NCBI RefSeq assembly: GCF_002090055.1
Contig: NZ_BBRH01000018.1
Coordinates: forward strand, 1 to 64,000
Origin: Demequina sp. NBRC 110051
GTDB taxonomy: Bacteria > Actinomycetota > Actinomycetes > Actinomycetales > Demequinaceae
Length of the DNA: 64,000 nt
Reading direction: 5' to 3'
Below are positions 17,924 to 26,673 of the stretch, piece by piece. Every line of letters begins with the position of its first letter. Positions within the stretch are counted from its first letter, which is position 1. The translations under genes were made by a program, and so were the position numbers. Under the pieces are notes generated by a model. That model searched no databases, was not told the DNA's origin, and was given only the letters and a program-made list of their open reading frames with translations.

Positions 17924-19057
17924 GTGTCTGTCTTGAGCATCGTTCTTGCGTCCACGAGCCCCGAGCCCTCGACCAGCACCACACCGGGGCCCGTCGAGCT
18001 GCCCAGCACCGACGAGATTTCGACGTGGTGGGAGGGTGTCGAGGACCGCGCGGGAGGGCTGATCGCCGCCGCGGTGATCGCATTGGTCGTGTGGCTGATC
18101 GGCCACTACCTCATCAAGGCCTTCACCACGAGCATGGAGCGCGGCGCTCCCATGTCCGACCCCAAGACGCTTGCCGCCCTCAAGAAGGCGCGCATCAGGG
18201 TGCCGCAGGCGGACGAGACGGAGGCGCGACTTGAGGCGGAGCGGCGGCGCCAGCGCGCGCACACCGTCAAACGCGTGCTCGACTCCGCCCTGGCCGTCCT
18301 CATCGTGGTGTTGCTCCTGATGACGGTGCTCAGCGTGCTGGGTGTTCCCGTGGGTCCGATGGTCGCCTCGGCGGGAATTCTGGGTGTGGCGCTCGGTTTC
18401 GGTGCGCAGTCGCTGGTCAAGGACATCCTCGCGGGCGTGTTTATGCTGATCGAGGACCAGTACGGCGTGGGCGACGTGGTGGACCTGGGCGAGGCCTCCG
18501 GCTCCGTCGAGGAGGTGGGCCTGCGCTGCACCCGGCTGCGCGCACTCGACGGCACCGTCTGGTACATCCCCAACGGCGAGATCACGCGCGTGGGCAACAT
18601 GACGCGCCTGTGGAGCCGCGTGATGATCGAGGTGCGCTTCGCGTACGACACGGACGTCGAGGCGGCCAAGGAGGCCATGATCGATGCGGTCGCCGCCGCA
18701 TCGGCCGAGTCCGAGTCCGTCGCCGCCAACCTGTTGGGCGAGGCCGAGGTCGCGGGTATCGAGTCGCTCGAGTACAACGCGGTCATGCTGCGCCTCATGT
18801 GCCAGGTGAACCCCGCCATGCAGTGGGACGTGCAGCGCGAGGTGCGCCGAGAGATGCGGCGCATCTTCGCCGAGCGCGGCATTCGCCTCGCCGTGCCGGG
18901 CGACGCCATGGTGGTCGACAGTCACGCGAAGGACACGTCCGAGCTGACGCCGCCTGACTCGCCCCGCAAGCGTGGCGAGGAGCAGCCCAAGGACGAGGAT
19001 GGCAAGCCCCTGCCTCCCGACTCCGGCGATCTCGACGGCGACGGAGAGTCGGACTGA
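17924..19057 (+). CDS. Small-conductance mechanosensitive channel (MscS family)
   Basis: MscS channels open on hypo-osmotic shock and release solutes. The roughly 377-residue protein has hydrophobic segments at WWEGVEDRAGGLIAAAVIAL and VLIVVLLLMTVLSVL, then the pore/beta-domain signature (GFGAQSLVKDILAG, EDQYGVGDVV, GEASGSVEEV, TVWYIPNGEI). The charged C-terminal tail is Pro/Asp/Glu-rich. The start is uncertain: GTG 17924 is seven bases after TACCCT (leaderless reading) but only one base after GGGAGG, while TTG 17933 is ten bases after it. It is followed closely by glbO and tesB and probably forms an operon with them. Confidence 0.88.
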   Translation: MSVLSIVLASTSPEPSTSTTPGPVELPSTDEISTWWEGVEDRAGGLIAAAVIALVVWLIGHYLIKAFTTSMERGAPMSDPKTLAALKKARIRVPQADETEARLEAERRRQRAHTVKRVLDSALAVLIVVLLLMTVLSVLGVPVGPMVASAGILGVALGFGAQSLVKDILAGVFMLIEDQYGVGDVVDLGEASGSVEEVGLRCTRLRALDGTVWYIPNGEITRVGNMTRLWSRVMIEVRFAYDTDVEAAKEAMIDAVAAASAESESVAANLLGEAEVAGIESLEYNAVMLRLMCQVNPAMQWDVQREVRREMRRIFAERGIRLAVPGDAMVVDSHAKDTSELTPPDSPRKRGEEQPKDEDGKPLPPDSGDLDGDGESD

Positions 19058-19058
19058 C

Positions 19059-19511
19059 GTGACGACACCTGGTATGAACGTGGGCTCCGGCCCCACCCAG
19101 GACGAGGGCCAGTCGTTCTTCGAGGCGATCGGCGGGCACGACACCTTCGCCCGCATCGTCCACCGCTTCTACCAAGGCGTCGCGAGCGACCCGGTTCTGG
19201 GGCCGATGTACCCCTCGCACGACATGGAGGGCGCCGAGTGGCGCCTCACCGCGTTCCTCGAGCAGTACTGGGGCGGACCCACCACGTACTCCGACCAGCG
19301 CGGCCACCCACGCCTGCGCATGCGCCACCACGGCTTCCATGTGAACCCGGAGGCGCGCGACCACTGGGTCTCACTCATGCGTGACGCGGTGGCAGCGGAG
19401 AACCTGTCCCCCCTGCATGCCGTGACGCTCATGGACTACCTCGAGCGCGCGGCACATTCGATGATCAACACCTTCGAGCCCACGCCGGGCTCACCCGCTG
19501 AGGAGGCCTAA
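19059..19511 (+). CDS. glbO: Group II truncated hemoglobin (TrHbO)
   Basis: This is a small heme protein that binds O2 and related diatomic ligands. The 150-residue product aligns along its length with mycobacterial GlbO: FYQGVASDP (B-helix Tyr), FLEQYWGGP, the highly conserved YSDQRGHPRLRMRHHGF with the proximal His, and the group II Trp G8 in ARDHWVSLM. GTG 19059 overlaps the end of mscS by one base past the stop; ATG 19074 is an alternative. The C-terminus meets tesB with no gap, so co-translation is likely. In M. tuberculosis glbO also lies close to pepN. Confidence 0.94.
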   Translation: MTTPGMNVGSGPTQDEGQSFFEAIGGHDTFARIVHRFYQGVASDPVLGPMYPSHDMEGAEWRLTAFLEQYWGGPTTYSDQRGHPRLRMRHHGFHVNPEARDHWVSLMRDAVAAENLSPLHAVTLMDYLERAAHSMINTFEPTPGSPAEEA

Positions 19512-20390
19512 GTGAAGCACGCCGAGGACATCTGGGCCGATCAGGCCGTCGAGTCGGGCATGCAGGTGCTCGACCTGCGACGCCTGGGCGACACGTCGTT
19601 CGAGGGCGACTCGCTGCCTATGCCCGGCGGGCGTGCTTACGGCGGGCAGGTGCTCGCGCAGGCGCTCATCGCGGCGGGCCACACCGTCGACGACGAGCGG
19701 CTCATGCACTCGATGCACGGGTATTTCCTGCGTCCCGGCGACGCCTCGCGAGAGATCACCTTCGAGGTCGAGATCCTGCGTGACGGCCGCTCGTTCTCCG
19801 CGCGGCGCACCCACGCGTTCCAGGACGGCAAGCCGATCCTGTCGATGATCGCGTCGTTCCAGCTCCCGCAGCCCGGACCGGAGCACCAGGTGACGATGCC
19901 CGAGGTGCCGCGGCCCGATGACGTGGTCTCGGCGCTCGACCTGCTCGCCCCGCACGAGGGCCACGCTCGCGCGGACTACTGGCTTAAGCGCACGCCGTTC
20001 GATCTGCGACACATCGAGGGTTCGCTGCTGTTCTCGCCCGATGGCAGCCCCAAGCAGTACCAAACCACGTGGGTGCGGCTACGTCGTCCCATCGAGGCCA
20101 GCGACTTGGTGCACCGCGCCCTGCTGGCCTTCGGCTGTGATCAGGTCATGCTCGAACCGCTGCTGCGCCGCCACGGCGCCTCGTGGATGACGCCGGGGCT
20201 GAACTTCGCGAGCCTCGACCACGCGATGTGGTGGCACCGCCCCGCGCGCGCCGACGAGTGGCTGCTGTTCCTCCAGGACGCCCCCACCGCGCAGGGCGGG
20301 CGCGGGCTCGGCGGGACGTGGATCTTCTCCGAGGACGGCCGGCTCGTGGCATCGGCCGCCCAGGAGGGCATGTTCCGCCTGCCCGAGTAA
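19512..20390 (+). CDS. tesB: Acyl-CoA thioesterase II
   Basis: This enzyme hydrolyses acyl-CoA to free fatty acid and CoA. The 292-residue protein is a double hot-dog: the first half contains GGRAYGGQVLAQAL and MHGYFLRPGD, the second LDHAMWWH and GLGGTWIFSEDGRLVASAAQEGMFR, with the Gln of the catalytic network in AQEG. Length matches TesB. The GTG start directly follows the glbO stop and has GAGGAGG five bases upstream. It converges with the polysaccharide locus. Confidence 0.93.
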   Translation: MKHAEDIWADQAVESGMQVLDLRRLGDTSFEGDSLPMPGGRAYGGQVLAQALIAAGHTVDDERLMHSMHGYFLRPGDASREITFEVEILRDGRSFSARRTHAFQDGKPILSMIASFQLPQPGPEHQVTMPEVPRPDDVVSALDLLAPHEGHARADYWLKRTPFDLRHIEGSLLFSPDGSPKQYQTTWVRLRRPIEASDLVHRALLAFGCDQVMLEPLLRRHGASWMTPGLNFASLDHAMWWHRPARADEWLLFLQDAPTAQGGRGLGGTWIFSEDGRLVASAAQEGMFRLPE

Positions 20391-20408
20391 GCCGCTCGCC
20401 GCGCGCAC

Positions 20409-21911
20409 TCAGTGCGCCGTCTCTCCTGGCGCGATGACCGCACGGAAGGTGCGCAGCAGGATCACCACGTCCGTGATGAGCGACCAGTTCTCGACGTAGT
20501 AGAGGTCGAGCCGCACGGCACGCGTCCAGTCCATGGCGCTGCGCCCGCTGACCTGCCACAGACCCGTGATTCCCGGGCTTGCGAGGAGCCGCCGGCGCTG
20601 CGAACCCGAGTACAGCGCGACCTCCTTCGCGATCTGCGGGCGCGGCCCCACCAAGCTCATCGTGCCGCTGAGCACATTGAAGAGCTGCGGCAACTCGTCG
20701 AGAGAGTACTTGCGCAGGAACCTCCCCGCCGGCGTGATCCGCGGGTCGTCCTTGATCTTGAACAGCGGCGTCTCGGCCGTGCCCTGAGCCTTGAGGAGGG
20801 CGGCCAGCTCCGCGTCGGCGCCCACGCGCATGGTGCGGAACTTCAGCATCTCAAAGGTCCGCCCACCCAGGCCGATGCGCTGCTGGCGGTACAGGACGGG
20901 CCCGGGCCCGGACGCCTTCACGATGAGGGCTACGGCCACGAGCACCGGAGCCACGAGCACGATGATGCCGAGAGACACGGCGATGTCGAAGGAGCGTTTG
21001 GTGAGCCGCGCCGAGCGCGTCAGGCGAGGCGTCTCGACGTGGATCAGCGGCAGCCCGCACGCGGGGCGGGTGCGGATGCGAGGCCCGGCAATGTCGGTCA
21101 GGCTGGGCGCGAGCATCAGGTGCTGATGGCCCGACTCGAGCATCCAGCTGATCTCCTTGACACGTTCCGCCGGGAGCACATCCGAGCCCGTCACCACCAC
21201 CGTGTCCGCCCCCGTCGCCGCCAATTCGCGACGCACGTGAGCGGCGACCCCCGCACCGTCCCCCTCGGGTTCACACATTCCTACGACCCGGAAGCCGGCC
21301 TGAGGATTGGCGTGGAACTCGTCGCGAATGTTCCTCACCGACGGCCCGGAGCCCACCAACAGCACGCGGGTGCTCCACCGTCCGTAGCGGCGCTTGTGCT
21401 TGAGCCACGAGCGCCACCAGGCGCGTTCTGCCATGAGCGCCACGAACCCCAGCGGCATGGCGAGCACCAGCGCCCCGGTGAGTCCCGCATCGGGCAAGAA
21501 CACTGCGATGACCGCGACCGTCGCCACGACGGTCAGGGTCGCGTCCCACAAGCGTCGGTACTCGGCCATGCCCACGCCGGTGACCCGATGGCTCCTGGTG
21601 TCGGCGAGGGTGATGGCCGTGAGCCATCCGGCCGCGAGCGCGGCGCCCGTGAGCGCAGGTGCCCAGTGGAGCGTTCCGGTGAGGACGAGGTCCCACACCA
21701 CCATCCCGACCACGACCACCGTCGCCAGCACGACCGTATCGGTCACGCGCAGGCGAGCGCGATAGCGGTCGCTCCATCCTGGCGCGCTCACCCGCTGGGT
21801 CGCGGTCGTCGCGTCGCGGTAGGCACTCGCGCGGATGAGACGCGTAAGTGCCCGCGGTGAGACGGCCGCGGCCGTACTCCTGGTTCCTTCAAGCGATTCT
21901 GTTGTCGCCAC
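20409..21911 (-). CDS. Polyprenyl-phosphate sugar-phosphotransferase (priming enzyme, WbaP/CpsE-like)
   Basis: It starts polysaccharide synthesis by moving a sugar-phosphate from a nucleotide sugar to undecaprenyl phosphate at the inner membrane face. The 500-residue protein has four hydrophobic N-terminal segments, a Rossmann-like CoA-binding-type domain (LLVGSGPSVRNI), a fifth membrane helix, and the bacterial sugar-transferase domain (KRSFDIAVS, KFRTM, SLDELPQLFNVL, GPRP, PGITGLWQVSGRS). I set GTG 21911 because GGGGGGAG sits eight bases before it; an earlier GTG at 21968 has no such signal. It probably primes the product of the whole locus up to 37.4 kb. Confidence 0.93.
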   Translation of the reverse strand: MATTESLEGTRSTAAAVSPRALTRLIRASAYRDATTATQRVSAPGWSDRYRARLRVTDTVVLATVVVVGMVVWDLVLTGTLHWAPALTGAALAAGWLTAITLADTRSHRVTGVGMAEYRRLWDATLTVVATVAVIAVFLPDAGLTGALVLAMPLGFVALMAERAWWRSWLKHKRRYGRWSTRVLLVGSGPSVRNIRDEFHANPQAGFRVVGMCEPEGDGAGVAAHVRRELAATGADTVVVTGSDVLPAERVKEISWMLESGHQHLMLAPSLTDIAGPRIRTRPACGLPLIHVETPRLTRSARLTKRSFDIAVSLGIIVLVAPVLVAVALIVKASGPGPVLYRQQRIGLGGRTFEMLKFRTMRVGADAELAALLKAQGTAETPLFKIKDDPRITPAGRFLRKYSLDELPQLFNVLSGTMSLVGPRPQIAKEVALYSGSQRRRLLASPGITGLWQVSGRSAMDWTRAVRLDLYYVENWSLITDVVILLRTFRAVIAPGETAH

Positions 21912-21981
21912 GTGAGTGACTCCCCCCGATGGTGTGATCCGGTGGTGCGTGGTGTCCCCCGACAGCACGCCTCGCCGGACG

Positions 21982-23208
21982 CTAGTGCTGATGCACGGAC
22001 CTCCCTGGCTCCATGCCTCGTCTCCGCGCCACAGCCCCCTGAGGCGTGGGAGACGTCGGTTCTACCGGTGGCCGGCGTCGCGCAGGAATGGCCTCGCGGT
22101 AGACGTCGGTGTAATCCCGCGCCATGCGGGACACGCTGAAGTAGTCGATGCCCTGCCGGGCGCGCTCGCGCCACGTCTCGAGCAGCGCTGGGTCCCCCAT
22201 GAGCGAGCGCATCGCGGCCGCCATCGCGACCGGGTCGGCCGGCGGCACAAGCAGGCCCGCGGAGCCCCCGTCGAGGGCCTCCGGAATCCCACCCACGTCC
22301 GTCGCCACCACGGCGCACCCGGCCGCGCGCGCCTCGATCACGTTGAGGCCAAAGGGCTCGGCGAGCGCGCCGGTGACGAAGATCTGAGCCTGACTGAGCT
22401 GCCGCCATGGCGTGAGGGTGGGACCGCAGAAGTGAACGCGGTCGGCGAGCCCGAGCGCGGCGGCGAGCGCCTCGAGGTCCTCCCGGGCGGGCCCCCATCC
22501 GATGACATTCACGTGCCACTGTGGGAAATCCTGCGCCACGAGGGCGAATGCACGGATGACGTCGTCGATGCCCTTGCGTCCGTGCAGTCCGGACAGGGTC
22601 ACCAGGCAAGGCCCCGCGATGTCACCGATCTCGTCGACAGCGATCGCTTCGCGGGCCGAACCGACCACCCCGTTGAGCACCGTGCGGACCCGGCGCGCCG
22701 GGAATCCCCGCTCGACCAAGAGGTCGCGCTCGGCGCGGCTCACGGCGACCGTGACCCGTGCAATGCGCATCAGTCGCGAGTGGGAATCGAATGAGTTGTG
22801 CATGGTCGTCACGAGCGTCGCGCGGGCGACGAGAGCCACCACCCACCCGATCACGGTGGACGACATCATGTGCGCGTGGACGATGTCGGGGCGCACCCGC
22901 CGCGCGACACCCACGGTGGCAGTGAACGCCCGCCATGCCCCGCGAAGCCCGGAGGCCTCGGGGATGGAGACCACGTCGACGCCGTGGCCCAAAAGCACGT
23001 CGTCGTACGAACCCTCACCCGCCACGAACGACACCGCATGGCCATCGCGGGCCTGCGCACAGGCGAGATCGACCGCGACGTGCACGCTGCCGTTGCCACG
23101 CCTGGCGTGCTTCAGGTGGTGCATCACGCGCAGGGGAGGCTGCCCGTCAGGGCGCGCGGCAGAACTCGTACCGGCGCCGCCCACCGGTGGCGTTGACGAA
23201 TCTGCCAC
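21982..23208 (-). CDS. GT4-family glycosyltransferase preceded by a G12 tract
   Basis: This 408-residue GT-B enzyme adds a sugar to the lipid-linked oligosaccharide. It has the N-terminal HHLKHARRGNGSVHVA, a middle LSGLHGRKGIDDVI and the donor-site motif AEPFGLNVIEARAAGCAVVATDVGGIPE. The start GTG 23208 stands five bases after a run of twelve G (23214-23225 on the + strand as C), which occupies the Shine-Dalgarno position. An in-frame GTG at 23271 would place the tract inside the coding region, where length changes would shift the frame. This makes the gene a phase-variation candidate. Confidence 0.88.
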   Translation of the reverse strand: MADSSTPPVGGAGTSSAARPDGQPPLRVMHHLKHARRGNGSVHVAVDLACAQARDGHAVSFVAGEGSYDDVLLGHGVDVVSIPEASGLRGAWRAFTATVGVARRVRPDIVHAHMMSSTVIGWVVALVARATLVTTMHNSFDSHSRLMRIARVTVAVSRAERDLLVERGFPARRVRTVLNGVVGSAREAIAVDEIGDIAGPCLVTLSGLHGRKGIDDVIRAFALVAQDFPQWHVNVIGWGPAREDLEALAAALGLADRVHFCGPTLTPWRQLSQAQIFVTGALAEPFGLNVIEARAAGCAVVATDVGGIPEALDGGSAGLLVPPADPVAMAAAMRSLMGDPALLETWRERARQGIDYFSVSRMARDYTDVYREAIPARRRPPVEPTSPTPQGAVARRRGMEPGRSVHQH

Positions 23209-23213
23209 GTTGG

Positions 23214-23225
23214 CCCCCCCCCCCC
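23214..23225 (-). repeat. Homopolymeric G12 tract in the ribosome-binding position
   Basis: There are twelve consecutive C on the + strand (G on the coding strand) ending five bases before the GTG start of the glycosyltransferase. It is the longest homopolymer I found in the window. Further runs of 5 and 6 G lie upstream at 23235-23239 and 23241-23246. Confidence 0.9.
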
Positions 23226-23296
23226 GAGCCTTCTCCCCCGCCCCCCATACACGCTGTGTGACAAACCTCACAGCGAGGGGCCTGGCGTTGACACTA

Positions 23297-24667
23297 CTAC
23301 GCGACGGGCTCGCGCGCAGGGGCTAGCGCATCCTGTGGCGCACCGCGCGAGCGCCACGACCCCATCACGGGCATCGGCACCCCTTCGCGCTGCGCGACGA
23401 CCGCGCGCGCCAGAATGCCGAGCCCGAGCCACAACACCCCGGAGGTGTCGGACAGATCGGGGCTCGAGACCACCTTGACCACGAGCGACGCCGTGAGCGC
23501 CCAGATCACCGGGGCGCAGCTTGAGATGCGGGCCGCGGACAGCACCGTCGTCGCGAGGGCGCCGACAAAGAGAAGCGTGCCAATGGTGCCGACGGCGCCC
23601 AGCAGCGTGAAGACCAGCGACGAGGCCCTCACCGAGCCCAGTCCCATCCCCCAACCCCAGGTTTCCAGGTACGCCTCGAACGCCAGCGCATCGGCGTCGC
23701 TGCGGTCGTCATACGAGTCCGACCCGAGCTTGGCGTCCACCTCGGAGGTGAAGGCGTCAAGCAAGCCAGGCGTCACAAAGATCGCCGCCGCGACGACCGC
23801 GAGCGCCGTGCACACGGTGATCACCGAGACCCTGAGCCGCAGAGTGACGAGGCGCACCACGAGCGCCGCGAGCGCGCACCCACCCACCACGGCGCCCGCG
23901 ACGAGGAACGTGGTCGATGTCGACACGATCCCCAAGAAGATGGCACCCGCCACCATCGCGAGACTGCCTACGCGGGCCAGTCCCCTCACCCGCACGGCGA
24001 ACGACGTGAAGTATGCGACGGCGATCATGGACGTTGACGCAAGCGCCGACGGCTCGGAGTGGATGCCGCGGAAGCGCGGCACACCCCCGGGCGCCTGCTC
24101 GATGTACCGAAACGCCGGCGAGTTGGCGAAGACACCTTCGGGGAATGGCACGCCTGCGTGGATCGACAGGTAGCGCCACAGGGACAGCAGAACGCCAGCG
24201 GCGAGAGGGATCGCGAGCAGGCTCGTCGTCGTGGTCGTCGAGCGTGCGACGACGATCACGACGACGATGCTGAGCGCGAGATACAACAGTTGCGCCACGT
24301 TGGAAATCTCCCACCGGCCGGGCACCAGCAGCCACGCGGGATCGGTCACGGTGCGCGCGCCGGGCGCGATGAACGGCGCGACGAGGACCACCACCACCGC
24401 CCACGCGAGCATGATCAGCAACAGCCCCACGCCGGGGATACGTCCCAGCGGCGGCGAGCCCGGCCGCCCGCGCCGCACCAGCCACTGTCCGGCGAGCAGC
24501 GCCGCGCCGCCTGCCGCCGTCGCATAGAACGTCGGTAGTGCCTCACCGCCGGCCACGAACGCTGCGCCCGCGGGCGTGACGGCACCGACCGCGAGAGCAC
24601 GCTCGTAGCGGCCTGAGATAAGCCCATACACGACGGCGATTGCTGTCGTGACCATGAGGACCGACAT
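23297..24667 (-). CDS. Polysaccharide polymerase (Wzy/O-antigen ligase-like membrane protein)
   Basis: This 456-residue protein has about eleven hydrophobic segments and a large extracytoplasmic loop near residues 170-200 (FPEGVFANSPAFRYIEQAPGG). A second loop near 300-340 precedes WGWGMGLGSVRASS, a Gly/Ser/Arg ending common in Wzy-type polymerases. Sequence conservation in the family is low, so the call rests on topology plus context: priming transferase, flippase and Wzz-like protein are all in the locus. It is divergent from the Wzz-like gene (65 bp between starts). Confidence 0.75.
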   Translation of the reverse strand: MSVLMVTTAIAVVYGLISGRYERALAVGAVTPAGAAFVAGGEALPTFYATAAGGAALLAGQWLVRRGRPGSPPLGRIPGVGLLLIMLAWAVVVVLVAPFIAPGARTVTDPAWLLVPGRWEISNVAQLLYLALSIVVVIVVARSTTTTTSLLAIPLAAGVLLSLWRYLSIHAGVPFPEGVFANSPAFRYIEQAPGGVPRFRGIHSEPSALASTSMIAVAYFTSFAVRVRGLARVGSLAMVAGAIFLGIVSTSTTFLVAGAVVGGCALAALVVRLVTLRLRVSVITVCTALAVVAAAIFVTPGLLDAFTSEVDAKLGSDSYDDRSDADALAFEAYLETWGWGMGLGSVRASSLVFTLLGAVGTIGTLLFVGALATTVLSAARISSCAPVIWALTASLVVKVVSSPDLSDTSGVLWLGLGILARAVVAQREGVPMPVMGSWRSRGAPQDALAPAREPVA

Positions 24668-24732
24668 AGCCGTACGGTAGCGTGCCCCTCAGGACTGTGG
24701 TGGGGAACCGTCTGAGGGAGGGGTCAGCCGCG

Positions 24733-25338
24733 ATGGACCTGAGAGACCTGTGGCGGGCGCTGACGCGCCGGTGGTGGGCGGTGCTGGGCTGCCTGGTGCT
24801 TGCGGGCGCGGCTGCGTACGGCTACATCGCGGTGACGCCGGCCGTCTACCAGGCATCCTCCGAGATCGTGCTGATCGCGAACTCCCCCACCACCATCGGC
24901 GAGACCGCGCAAGGCGTCTCCACCACCACGCAGCTCGCGGAGACCGCGGCGACCATCATCGACTCCCCGGCGCTCCTCGAGGCTGCCGCCACCGACGACT
25001 ACTCCGCCCAGCGACTCGCGGACATGATCTCCGTGACGTCACGGACACTGACGTCGACGATCGACATCGTGGCGATGAGCGACTCCCCCGCCACGGCGGC
25101 CCAGGCGGCCAACGCCGCGGCGCAGGCTGCTCAGGACGAGCTGCCCGCACTGCTCGGCGCCGATGGCGAAAGCGGCGACCTCCCGCTCGCCGTGACCGTC
25201 CTGCGTGAGGCCGCGGAGCCGTCCGCGCCGTTCTCGCCGGACGCCAAGGGCGTGATGGTGATCGCTGTCGCGCTGGGGCTGTGCGCGGGCATCGCGGCCG
25301 CGCTCGTGATCGACGTCCTCAGGCGCAGGCCCGCGTAG
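24733..25338 (+). CDS. Wzz/YveK-like chain-length determinant, kinase-free
   Basis: This 201-residue protein has two membrane helices (WWAVLGCLVLAGAAAYGYIAV near the N-terminus and VMVIAVALGLCAGIAAALVI near the C-terminus) around a ~150-residue extracytoplasmic part, with the Pro-rich AEPSAPFSPDAK before the second helix, which is the Wzz pattern. It should set polymer length with the Wzy protein. There is no attached or neighbouring BY-kinase, and the C-tail ends RRRPA without tyrosines. The start ATG 24733 follows GGGAGGGG. Confidence 0.82.
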   Translation: MDLRDLWRALTRRWWAVLGCLVLAGAAAYGYIAVTPAVYQASSEIVLIANSPTTIGETAQGVSTTTQLAETAATIIDSPALLEAAATDDYSAQRLADMISVTSRTLTSTIDIVAMSDSPATAAQAANAAAQAAQDELPALLGADGESGDLPLAVTVLREAAEPSAPFSPDAKGVMVIAVALGLCAGIAAALVIDVLRRRPA

Positions 25339-25399
25339 GCGCCGGTCCGCGTAGGCACGGCTCTCTCGCGGGAATCGCCGCTCGCACGGCGCCGCGCCT

Positions 25400-25578
25400 C
25401 ACTTTGAGGTAACGTCAGCGCCAGGAGATCACACACTACGGTGCGGCCGGGGGGCCGCGGACCGTGAGCCGGGGGGCATCATGATCATCCAGGGGGGACG
25501 TGCGCCATGCGTGGCGCACGACAGGCACGCAGTGCCGGCGCGCGCTCGCGGGCTCGCTCACGTGGCAAGGAGCGCGCC
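25400..25578 (+). promoter_or_regulatory. Structured G-rich leader of the glycosyltransferase operon
   Basis: Between the Wzz-like gene and the next glycosyltransferase lies a leader with TACGGT (25437-25442, possible -10), three runs of six G (25449-25454, 25471-25476, 25492-25497), and a perfect 9-bp stem with a 4-base loop (25499-25520). A 33-codon ORF from ATG 25481 ends in an ATGA overlap with the operon's first start codon, so it could be a coupled leader peptide. Translation of it is not proven. Confidence 0.5.
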
Positions 25579-25582
25579 ATGA
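25481..25582 (+). CDS. Possible 33-residue leader peptide
   Basis: ATG 25481 has GGGGGG five bases upstream. The frame runs 33 codons to a TGA at 25580-25582 that overlaps the ATG of the glycosyltransferase (25579). The product MIIQGGRAPCVAHDRHAVPA... is Arg/Ala-rich and matches nothing I know. A coupled leader ORF is one reading; chance is another, since the DNA here also folds into a hairpin. Confidence 0.3.
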   Translation: MIIQGGRAPCVAHDRHAVPARARGLAHVARSAP

Positions 25583-26673
25583 CGGGGGTGCTGGTCCACG
25601 AGTGGATCGCGCAGTCCGGCGGCAGCGAGAACGTGCTCGAAGCCATGGGGAAGGTCTACCCCGACGCCCAGATCGTGTGCCTGTGGAACGACTCGCGCGG
25701 GCGATTTGAGGACGACAGGATCCGCGAGACCTGGCTCGCCCGTTCCCCCTTGCGTCGCAGCAAGGCCGCCGCGCTGCCGTTCATGCCCGTGACGTGGAGG
25801 ACCCTTCGCGATCGCGACTACGAATGGGCGCTCGTGAGCTCCCACCTGTTCGCGCATCACGTCACGTTCCGCGACCCCGGGATCGATCGCCACGTCTACG
25901 TCCATACGCCCGCGCGCTACATCTGGAATCCCGAACTCGACGCGCGCGGAGCCACCGCCCCCGCGCGGGCGATCGCGGCGGCGTTCAAGGGCGTGGACCG
26001 TCGGCGCGCGCGTGAGGGCGCACAGTTCGCCGCCAACAGCGAGTTTGTGCGCCGCCGGATCGCCCAAGCCTGGGGGGTCGACGCGTGCGTGATTCACCCG
26101 CCGGTGGAGGTCACCGCGATTCAGTCGCGCTCCTGGGTCGACGAGCTGACCGACGCCGAGCGGGAGCAGTACGACGCCCTGCCCGACGCCTTCGTGCTCG
26201 GCGCGTCGCGATTCATCCCTTACAAGCGACTCGACCTCGTCATTCGCGCCGGAGAGATCACACGCACACCCGTGGTCCTCGCGGGGCGCGGCCCAGAACG
26301 TGCCCACCTCGAAAGCCGTGCGGCCGATGCCACGGTCCCGGTGACCTTCGTCCATAGCCCCAGCGACGCTCTCCTGCGCGCACTGTATGCGAAGGCCTTG
26401 GTGTACGTCTTCCCCGCGATCGAGGACTTCGGCATCATGCCGGTCGAGGCGATGGCGGCAGGTTGCCCCGTCGTCGGTCAGGCCGTCGGCGGCGCCGCGG
26501 AAAGCGTCGCGCCGGGAGTGTCGGGGGCACTCTCCCGCTTCGAGGAAGACGACGACATCGCACACGCGATGGCTCTCGCACTCACCGCGAATCGCGACGT
26601 CGTCAGCGCCCACGCCCGCACGTACTCGCGAGAACGGTTCAACGAGCAGATCCGTGAGTGGGTGGGGCGATGA
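25579..26673 (+). CDS. GT4-family glycosyltransferase (WbaZ/WfcD-like)
   Basis: This is a 364-residue GT-B enzyme. The N-terminus VLVHEWIAQSGGSENVLEAM matches mannosyltransferase-type GT4 proteins of O-antigen loci; later motifs are YVHTPARYIWNPE, LGASRFIPYKRLDLVI and the donor-site EDFGIMPVEAMAAGCPVVG. It is predicted to be cytoplasmic, acting on the lipid-linked precursor. ATG 25579 follows AAGGAG. It is the first of four overlapping genes (ATGA junctions at 26670, 27674 and 28582), so the three transferases and the GH16 protein are translated together. Confidence 0.92.
   Translation: MTGVLVHEWIAQSGGSENVLEAMGKVYPDAQIVCLWNDSRGRFEDDRIRETWLARSPLRRSKAAALPFMPVTWRTLRDRDYEWALVSSHLFAHHVTFRDPGIDRHVYVHTPARYIWNPELDARGATAPARAIAAAFKGVDRRRAREGAQFAANSEFVRRRIAQAWGVDACVIHPPVEVTAIQSRSWVDELTDAEREQYDALPDAFVLGASRFIPYKRLDLVIRAGEITRTPVVLAGRGPERAHLESRAADATVPVTFVHSPSDALLRALYAKALVYVFPAIEDFGIMPVEAMAAGCPVVGQAVGGAAESVAPGVSGALSRFEEDDDIAHAMALALTANRDVVSAHARTYSRERFNEQIREWVGR

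Noticed and set aside
21911..21968. Start of the priming transferase at GTG 21968
   Set aside because: The GTG at 21911 has GGGGGGAG at eight bases, whereas 21968 lacks a ribosome site and would add a 19-residue segment without similarity to the family.
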